In this document: positions 12,652 through 17,368 of the stretch, in pieces
Numbering within the stretch: position 1 is the first letter of the stretch
Layout of the letters: each line of letters starts with the position of its first letter
Origin: an uncultured Phycisphaerales bacterium
GTDB taxonomy: Bacteria > Planctomycetota > Phycisphaerae > Phycisphaerales > SM1A02
Direction of reading: 5' to 3'
DNA: 17,368 nucleotides
Assembly (NCBI GenBank): GCA_946886375.1
Contig: CAMPIL010000024.1
Location: forward strand, 1-17,368
Notes under the pieces: generated by a model
The model's database searches: none
Seen by the model: only the letters and a program-made list of their open reading frames with translations
Told to the model about the DNA's origin: nothing
Program-made: the position numbers and the translations under genes

Positions 12652-13830
12652 TCACCGCCGCTGCGAATCCGCCTTCAGCGGCTGCAACACATCGCGATGC
12701 GCGCGATGCAACTCTTCCATCCGCTGCAACAGCGACGGCACCTTGGAGGAATCCAGTTGCGTGATGCTGATGATGAGCATCTGGATCAGGCCGTGGTAAT
12801 CGTCAATGGAAATGAATTCCGGGCCGACCCGCGCCGGCCGCTTGCCCGCGGCGACGCCGTCAATGTCGGTCATGTTGTGATAGTTGCCCAGGGGCAGGCA
12901 CAGACAGGTTGATTCGTAGCCATACGTGCTGAACGTTGTGGCCTCGCACGTTCCGCCGGGCATGAGTTTGCGCTGCCACTTGAAATCCGGGTGCAACCTC
13001 TGATGCTCCATCATGATTGCGCTGATGCGGTTGGTGAGCGACGGGCCGAAGACGCTCATCTTGTCGCCCACGCGCACGATCGGCCCCCCGCCGATGGGCG
13101 ATTCAGCGAAACTGCGAGAGTTCTCCAGGCAAATCAACCGTGCGGATTTCGGCACGCTTTTGTGCTTGCAGGCGGCGATCGCGCCGATGAAGCCGATTTC
13201 CTCGGCACGCGTGAACAACAGGCCCACGTGCTCAAAGCCCTTGCGGCGATGCAGCAGGTCCATCGCCGCCAGGGCGGCAGCCGCCGCGGCCAAATCATCG
13301 CACGCATGTGTCTGAAACAGACCATCGTCTTTCCGGGGAAGCTTCGCCGCATTCGCGAAAAGCCAGCGGCCGACGTCGCCGGGCTGAATGGAATCCGATG
13401 CTTTCTCCAACTTTGCGATGACGCGCTTGAACGGCTTTGCACCCGCATCAAGCGATTGGATTGTCGCGCGATGAACGCGATCCTTCGCATCGAAAATCTC
13501 AATCGGAGCACGATCGAAATACGGGTTATTCACTCCCCCGCGAAACTCCAGTTCAACCGCCGTGTCATCGACGAGTCGGCGCACGACAAACGCAGGATGA
13601 TCCAGGTGCGCGGTGATGAAGACCGGCCGCACGCGCTTGCGGGGACCGGCGGCCTTGCGCGTGATGAGAAGATTTCCGGATCGATCTGTGCGCATGGCCA
13701 GGCGCCGGCGCTGTTTCACCCATTGGGCGATCCGCGCGATGACGCGCTGCTCTCGGCCGGCGGCGGTGGGAATCACGGTCAACTCCCGCAGCCATTGCTC
13801 ATGCGTTTGCCGGTTACGATCTGTGGTCAT
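12652..13830 (-). CDS. Clan MH metallopeptidase-like protein (M42/M28 type)
   Basis: A 392-residue putative zinc aminopeptidase or deacylase. The metal-site pattern of clan MH is visible: F-I-T-A-H-L-D-H-P (H75, D77), then HACDDLAAAAAAL (D178, bridging aspartate), then FTRAEEIGFIGAIAA (E210/E211, general base and metal), then LICLENSRS (E236), and a late PLGNYHNM (H318). Residues about 80-160 between H75 and D178 form the small domain insert typical of M42 enzymes, here with FRGGVNNPYFDRAPIEI. All expected ligands are present, so an active hydrolase is likely; the substrate is unknown. It has no signal peptide, so it is cytoplasmic. It starts at ATG 13828-13830 without a clear ribosome site, 18 bases after the stop of the ketosynthase-like gene, so the two are probably co-transcribed. 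Confidence 0.8.
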   Translation of the reverse strand: MTTDRNRQTHEQWLRELTVIPTAAGREQRVIARIAQWVKQRRRLAMRTDRSGNLLITRKAAGPRKRVRPVFITAHLDHPAFVVRRLVDDTAVELEFRGGVNNPYFDRAPIEIFDAKDRVHRATIQSLDAGAKPFKRVIAKLEKASDSIQPGDVGRWLFANAAKLPRKDDGLFQTHACDDLAAAAAALAAMDLLHRRKGFEHVGLLFTRAEEIGFIGAIAACKHKSVPKSARLICLENSRSFAESPIGGGPIVRVGDKMSVFGPSLTNRISAIMMEHQRLHPDFKWQRKLMPGGTCEATTFSTYGYESTCLCLPLGNYHNMTDIDGVAAGKRPARVGPEFISIDDYHGLIQMLIISITQLDSSKVPSLLQRMEELHRAHRDVLQPLKADSQRR

Positions 13831-13848
13831 GTGATGCGGGGTGGAAAG

Positions 13849-15285
13849 TCACGCCTCGATGCGCTTGAGAACCAGCGCAGCGTTCTGGCCGCCCACGCCG
13901 GTGGACATCACGAGGATGTGCCGCAGGTTTGCGGGCCGGCTGGGAACCGCGTTGGCGTCCAGGTCAGTGGCGGCCGAGGTGTGCAAGCGGGCCGGCAGCG
14001 TTTGCGTGCGCAGTGACATCGCGGCGGCAATCACCGGGATCGCAGATGCTCCCGCGCAGCAGTTGCCGACGTTGGGAATGGTGGTGATGATCGGAATGTG
14101 CGCGGCACGACCGCCGAAGACTCGCTGGATGGCGGCGGTTTCGGAATGATCGATGTGCGGAATGCTTGAGCCGAACGGCGCGATGGCGTCGATTTCAGCA
14201 GCCGTGACCTTCGCTGCCGCGAGAGCCGCTTCGACAGCGTCAGAAATCGACAGGCCATCTTCTTCAATCTCCAAGCCCACTCCGTCGGGACAATGTGCCT
14301 GGGTGGCGGCGAAGCCCACGAGTTCGGCGTACGGCGTCGCGCCTCTGGCGCGGGCGGTCTGCATTTCTTCCAGCACGAGAATGCCGCCGCCTTCGCCCAA
14401 CACAGAGCCGCATGCCGCCGGATCAAACGGACGGACGATTTCAGCGCTGGCGTTTTCGCCATTGGTCTGCACGAGCCGCTTTGCGAACACCTGCCGCAGC
14501 AACCCCATGGGATTGATCTTGAATTCCGCGCCGCCAGAGAGGCAGGCGTCAGCCGCGCCGCGCTCGATGACGCGCATGGATTCGCCGATGCTCAATGCCG
14601 CGCTGGTTTCAGCGCAGGTAATCGTGTTGCTGGGGCCCTGGCAGTCGTGAATGATCGTGACGTGACAGGCGAGCATGTTGGGCAGGTACTTCAACAGCCA
14701 CAGCGGCGTGAGATTATTCATGCCGGTATGGCCCCAATGGGAAAGATCAAAGGGCTTGCTGACCCGTTGATGTGGCGACGTTGTGATTTGCGCGATGGCA
14801 GTCGCGCCGGATGAATCAATCGCCAAATCGGCCGATCGCGATGTCGGCAAATCCTGGTCCTTCGCGCTGGTGATCAGCGCGGAGGTAAGTTCATCCACAT
14901 CCGCCGCGATCAATCCCGCGCCGATGTGGCAACCGAATCTGGCCGGTGGAATGGTCGGAGTTTTTTCCGGATCGACCGCCTTGGTGATGAGTCCCGCATC
15001 GGCCACGGCCGCAGCCGCCGCGCCCACCGCCAGTTCGATGTCGCGGGCCATGACCTTGGTCGCCTTGCGGTAGCTCTTGGGCACGACAGATTTTACATCA
15101 AACATTTCGTCGGGCAGTTCCGCCGCAAGCTGGCAGGGAAATCCCGATGGATCGAATCGCGAGATTCGCTTGATCGCCGACCGGCCCTCGCACAAAGCGC
15201 TCCACAGCGGCTGGATGCCGACCCCGAAGGCGGTGATCGGACCCAGGCCTGTGATGATGGTGCGGCGGGAACTGCGCTGCGACAT
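13849..15285 (-). CDS. Ketosynthase-fold protein with degenerate active site (KSbeta/CLF-like)
   Basis: A 478-residue thiolase-fold protein clearly related to FabF-type 3-oxoacyl-ACP synthases. It has IITGLGPITAFG (10-21), SRFDPSGFP (42-50), VRPFDPAACGSVLGEGGGIL (284-303) with LVLEEMQTARARGA, and a final V-M-S-T-G-V-G-G-Q-N. Hand alignment to E. coli FabF shows the catalytic residues lost. The nucleophile position (A-T-A-C-T-S) reads T-C-A-E-T-S, giving E226 (a Cys sits two residues earlier at 224). The first histidine (N-A-H-G-T) is F371 in IAPFGSS, the lysine is I403, and the second histidine (T-G-H-L-L-G) is N408 in NVGNCCAGA. It is therefore unlikely to condense on its own and resembles the chain-length-factor partner of type II systems. 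No companion ketosynthase, ACP or acyltransferase is in the window. Start ATG 15283-15285, no ribosome site seen. An insert at 145-190 is longer than in FabF. Confidence 0.85.
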   Translation of the reverse strand: MSQRSSRRTIITGLGPITAFGVGIQPLWSALCEGRSAIKRISRFDPSGFPCQLAAELPDEMFDVKSVVPKSYRKATKVMARDIELAVGAAAAAVADAGLITKAVDPEKTPTIPPARFGCHIGAGLIAADVDELTSALITSAKDQDLPTSRSADLAIDSSGATAIAQITTSPHQRVSKPFDLSHWGHTGMNNLTPLWLLKYLPNMLACHVTIIHDCQGPSNTITCAETSAALSIGESMRVIERGAADACLSGGAEFKINPMGLLRQVFAKRLVQTNGENASAEIVRPFDPAACGSVLGEGGGILVLEEMQTARARGATPYAELVGFAATQAHCPDGVGLEIEEDGLSISDAVEAALAAAKVTAAEIDAIAPFGSSIPHIDHSETAAIQRVFGGRAAHIPIITTIPNVGNCCAGASAIPVIAAAMSLRTQTLPARLHTSAATDLDANAVPSRPANLRHILVMSTGVGGQNAALVLKRIEA

Positions 15286-15307
15286 AGGTCGATAGTCTAG
15301 CAGCCTG

Positions 15308-15330
15308 GCGGCGCGGAAATGCCGCGCTGC
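15308..15330. repeat. Short GC hairpin between the two minus-strand genes
   Basis: GCGGCGCGG (15308-15316) pairs with CCGCGCTGC (15322-15330) around AAATG, with one G-T pair. It lies in the 74-base gap between the stop at 15360 and the ketosynthase-like start at 15285. It has no T-run, so termination is doubtful; it may separate expression of the two genes or stabilise the upstream transcript. Confidence 0.4.
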
Positions 15331-15359
15331 GAATCGTCACGGGCACAATCGCTGTGCGG

Positions 15360-17186
15360 CTACTTCTTGCCCGGCAGAAGATTGCCCAGCGCGTCCTTGG
15401 CCTTGTCGCCGATCGCGTTGTCGATTTTTTCGCCAATTCTCTCGGCCGCCTCCTGCTTGGCCTTGTCGACCACTTTGTCGGCCTCGCCTCGCACGTGGCC
15501 AGCCAGCGCGTTCGCGCCTGCCGCCGCAAGCGAATCAGCCAACTGCTTGTCATCAATGCGAACGCGCGGATTCTCCATCGGCCCGCGCAAGCCTAATGCC
15601 AGCGTCATGGTCTTTACCGGCGAGGAACCCGCCTTGGGCAGCGTAATCGTCGTGTCATGCAGCGTCACGTGCAGCGGCATGTCGATGTGCCCCACTCCCG
15701 CCGCCGTCCATTGCCCGCTGAGGTTAAGGTCCATCGTCCCGCCGCTGATGGGCGAGGGATTTCCTGCCACCGCCAAACTCTTGCTGATGGAGTCCGTCGG
15801 CAGTCCGAGATACTTGAATTGAAGATGATTGGCCTGACCGGCGGCGTTCTCCGCCAGATCAGCCAGCAACATGATTCTGTCGCTGCGCGACTTGACGGAA
15901 ATGCGCGGCCTTTCCGACATCAGATGCGGATGAGTCGAGAGGTTCTCGCCGTGCACGTCGAACACCTCGCCCTCGATCTGCGCGGACTTCACGCCGTCGG
16001 CGACCAGTTCGGTCACCACCAGCGTGGGCGCATCTTCCTTGAGGTGCGATGCAATGACGCTGGCGTAGCCGCTCTCGCGAATCTGCCGCGCGATGCGCTC
16101 CTTGAGCGTTTCCTGATCGCCGGTGGGGGTTTCCTCCGGGCCGGAGAGTTTCTCCAGCCACTCACGCGCTTGCGTCAGCCGTTGCTTCCATTGCTTCGCG
16201 TCAGCGATGTAATCCTCAAGAGTCTTGCCCTCGCCTGCGTCAGGCGGCTGCGGCTCGAGCGGCGGCCCGATGCGCCGGCCGGGAATCAGCCGCTTTTCGC
16301 CGCTGATCGCATCGCTGACCACCACGCGATCAATCTTGATTCGCTTGCGCAGCAGGTCGGTCGCGCTGATGTCGGCTTCAACGGTCTTGGCCCGCAGCAA
16401 GTCCGTGGACAACGCGTTGGGATCGGCCATGGCGAGATCAGCGACGGTCATGCGTCCGGCCTTCAGATCAACTTCCGCGTTGCCCAGGTCCACGGTCGCG
16501 CCATTGATTCGCTCCAGACCGTCGTGCAAATACGCCGTGAGAATCGGCCCGCTGAGGAATGCCTGCAGCACCACGAGCAGCGCGATGCACAACCCGGCGA
16601 GAATCACTCCCGGAATGCGGATCGGGTTGCCGCCTTTCTTCTCCAGCAACTGCGCGTAGGTCACTTTGCCCTTGCGTCCGCCGATGAAGATGAACGCCAG
16701 CAGTTTGACCCAGCCTTTGCTGGTGAACTGCACGAAGCGTTCTGAATTTTCTTCGATGGCAACCATTTTCCTGCGAAACGCAGTGACGATTTTGATGAGG
16801 ATCAGGCCGCAGACGACGCCGAAGGCAGCGCCCGTCACAGCCGCGCCCGTGGTGAGGTAGTGCTCGAACCCGAACAGCGCGAAGACTGGTGCGTTGATCA
16901 GCCATTTGAACGCGCCCTGTGTGGGGCCATCGAGCAGAAACTGCCCCGCCGCAAACGACACCGGCAGCAGCGCATACGAAACCAGTTTGGCGAGCACCCC
17001 GACGATGGCCGCGGCTGCGAGATTGGCGTTGAGCACCATCAACAGCAGCGTGAGCGCGACGATCAGTCCCGCGCCTTCGCGGAAGCCCGGCACGAAACCA
17101 AGCATCGAACCAAGCACCGCGGCCATCATCAATTGCAGCGGCGTCGCCTTGCCGCGAAGAATATTGCCGATCTGTCGCGTGAACAT
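15360..17186 (-). CDS. Membrane protein fusing TIGR03546- and TIGR03545-like domains
   Basis: A 608-residue protein. Residues 1-135 resemble the TIGR03546 / DUF2062-like family: GKATPLQLMMAAVLGSMLGF, then PGFREGAGLIVALTLLLMVL and NANLAAAAIVGVLAKLVSY, with about four membrane helices. Residues 190-608 resemble TIGR03545, an AsmA-like family: a helix (IPGVILAGLCIALLVVLQAF), then LTAYLHDGLERINGATVDLG, LAMADPNALSTDLLRAKTVE and DLLRKRIKIDRVVVSDAISG. A coiled coil follows near 345-375 and a C-terminal Ala/Lys-rich amphipathic repeat at about 555-600. In gammaproteobacteria the two families are, as I recall, separate adjacent genes; here they are one frame. AsmA-like proteins act in envelope lipid or outer-membrane homeostasis, so an envelope role is inferred. 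The start at 17186 has AAAGGG about eight bases upstream; a longer in-frame start at 17273 lacks one. Confidence 0.72.
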   Translation of the reverse strand: MFTRQIGNILRGKATPLQLMMAAVLGSMLGFVPGFREGAGLIVALTLLLMVLNANLAAAAIVGVLAKLVSYALLPVSFAAGQFLLDGPTQGAFKWLINAPVFALFGFEHYLTTGAAVTGAAFGVVCGLILIKIVTAFRRKMVAIEENSERFVQFTSKGWVKLLAFIFIGGRKGKVTYAQLLEKKGGNPIRIPGVILAGLCIALLVVLQAFLSGPILTAYLHDGLERINGATVDLGNAEVDLKAGRMTVADLAMADPNALSTDLLRAKTVEADISATDLLRKRIKIDRVVVSDAISGEKRLIPGRRIGPPLEPQPPDAGEGKTLEDYIADAKQWKQRLTQAREWLEKLSGPEETPTGDQETLKERIARQIRESGYASVIASHLKEDAPTLVVTELVADGVKSAQIEGEVFDVHGENLSTHPHLMSERPRISVKSRSDRIMLLADLAENAAGQANHLQFKYLGLPTDSISKSLAVAGNPSPISGGTMDLNLSGQWTAAGVGHIDMPLHVTLHDTTITLPKAGSSPVKTMTLALGLRGPMENPRVRIDDKQLADSLAAAGANALAGHVRGEADKVVDKAKQEAAERIGEKIDNAIGDKAKDALGNLLPGKK

Positions 17187-17307
17187 GATCAATCCCTTTC
17201 GAGCAGAAGACTGCTGCACATTGCGGATGAGCCCGGTGCATGAATTGTAGAGCCGCAAATCATTCGCGGGCAATCACCGGGATGAACCGCAAATGAAAAG
17301 TTGAACA

Positions 17308-17333
17308 CAGATGGACCCACCCAGATGGACCCA
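17308..17333. repeat. Two-copy direct repeat CAGATGGACCCA
   Basis: CAGATGGACCCA occurs at 17308-17319 and 17322-17333, a 14-base period, in the intergenic DNA upstream of the minus-strand membrane-protein gene. With only two copies it could be the edge of a longer repeat beyond the window or a local duplication. The remaining bases from 17187 to 17368 show no gene that I can support. Confidence 0.5.
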
Positions 17334-17368
17334 GACAAGCGGGGAGTTCACGCTTGAGTATCAAAGTC

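Noticed and set aside
12991..14016. 341-codon plus-strand frame spanning the peptidase and ketosynthase-like genes
   Set aside because: It crosses the boundary of two supported minus-strand genes and shows no recognisable domain.
15657..16745. 362-codon plus-strand frame opposite the TIGR03546/03545 gene
   Set aside because: Arg/His/Gln-rich composition typical of antisense frames; no motif and no ribosome site.
1..17368. CRISPR arrays, tRNA and rRNA genes
   Set aside because: I saw no regularly spaced direct repeats of CRISPR size and no tRNA cloverleaf or conserved rRNA stretch on either strand. A covariance-model scan would be needed to exclude small RNAs.

Overview
The window looks like a chromosome segment from a planctomycete, most likely a member of the Phycisphaerae. 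The main clue is the secreted protein at 5370-6854, which ends in a dockerin-like calcium-binding repeat pair, each repeat closing with a W-G-P-C motif that I associate with this group. Several small hypothetical proteins are of types I also associate with Planctomycetota. This is inference from protein style; there is no rRNA or other phylogenetic marker here.

The left half (1 to about 8,400) is accessory DNA. It carries small hypothetical genes on both strands (2-340, 341-604, 689-1858, 2116-2325 and a DUF1508 gene at 2313-2495). Next comes an IS1595-family transposase (2763-3740). A toxin-antitoxin pair of the DUF433 antitoxin / PIN-like toxin type (VapBC45-like) follows 52 bases later. 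The toxin gene overlaps an easily missed 50-codon gene (4862-5014), which overlaps a small membrane protein gene (5011-5283). The four genes read as one translationally coupled operon ending at a strong hairpin (5299-5328). That hairpin also terminates the dockerin-protein gene arriving from the other side. A roughly 490-base non-coding stretch with hairpins and a short tandem repeat follows. After it lies a two-gene minus-strand unit: a protein resembling the LigD 3'-phosphoesterase domain and a conserved hypothetical. GC content is visibly lower in the IS/toxin region (27 of 60 in the line 4081-4140) than in the right half (40 of 60 in the line 13261-13320).

The right half (8,488 to the end) is core-like. 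On the plus strand are a TPR lipoprotein, nuoF (complex I NADH-binding subunit), ybeY (rRNA maturation endonuclease) and a CNNM/CBS/CorC transport protein that overlaps ybeY by 4 bases. On the minus strand, read from the right end inwards, are a large membrane protein that appears to fuse the TIGR03546 and TIGR03545 families, a ketosynthase-fold protein, and a clan MH metallopeptidase.

The most noteworthy observation is that the ketosynthase-like protein has lost all of its catalytic residues (Cys to Glu, His to Phe, His to Asn, Lys to Ile by hand alignment to FabF). That makes it resemble a chain-length-factor-like partner subunit rather than a working condensing enzyme. The second is the four-gene coupled toxin-antitoxin cassette lying directly behind the transposase.
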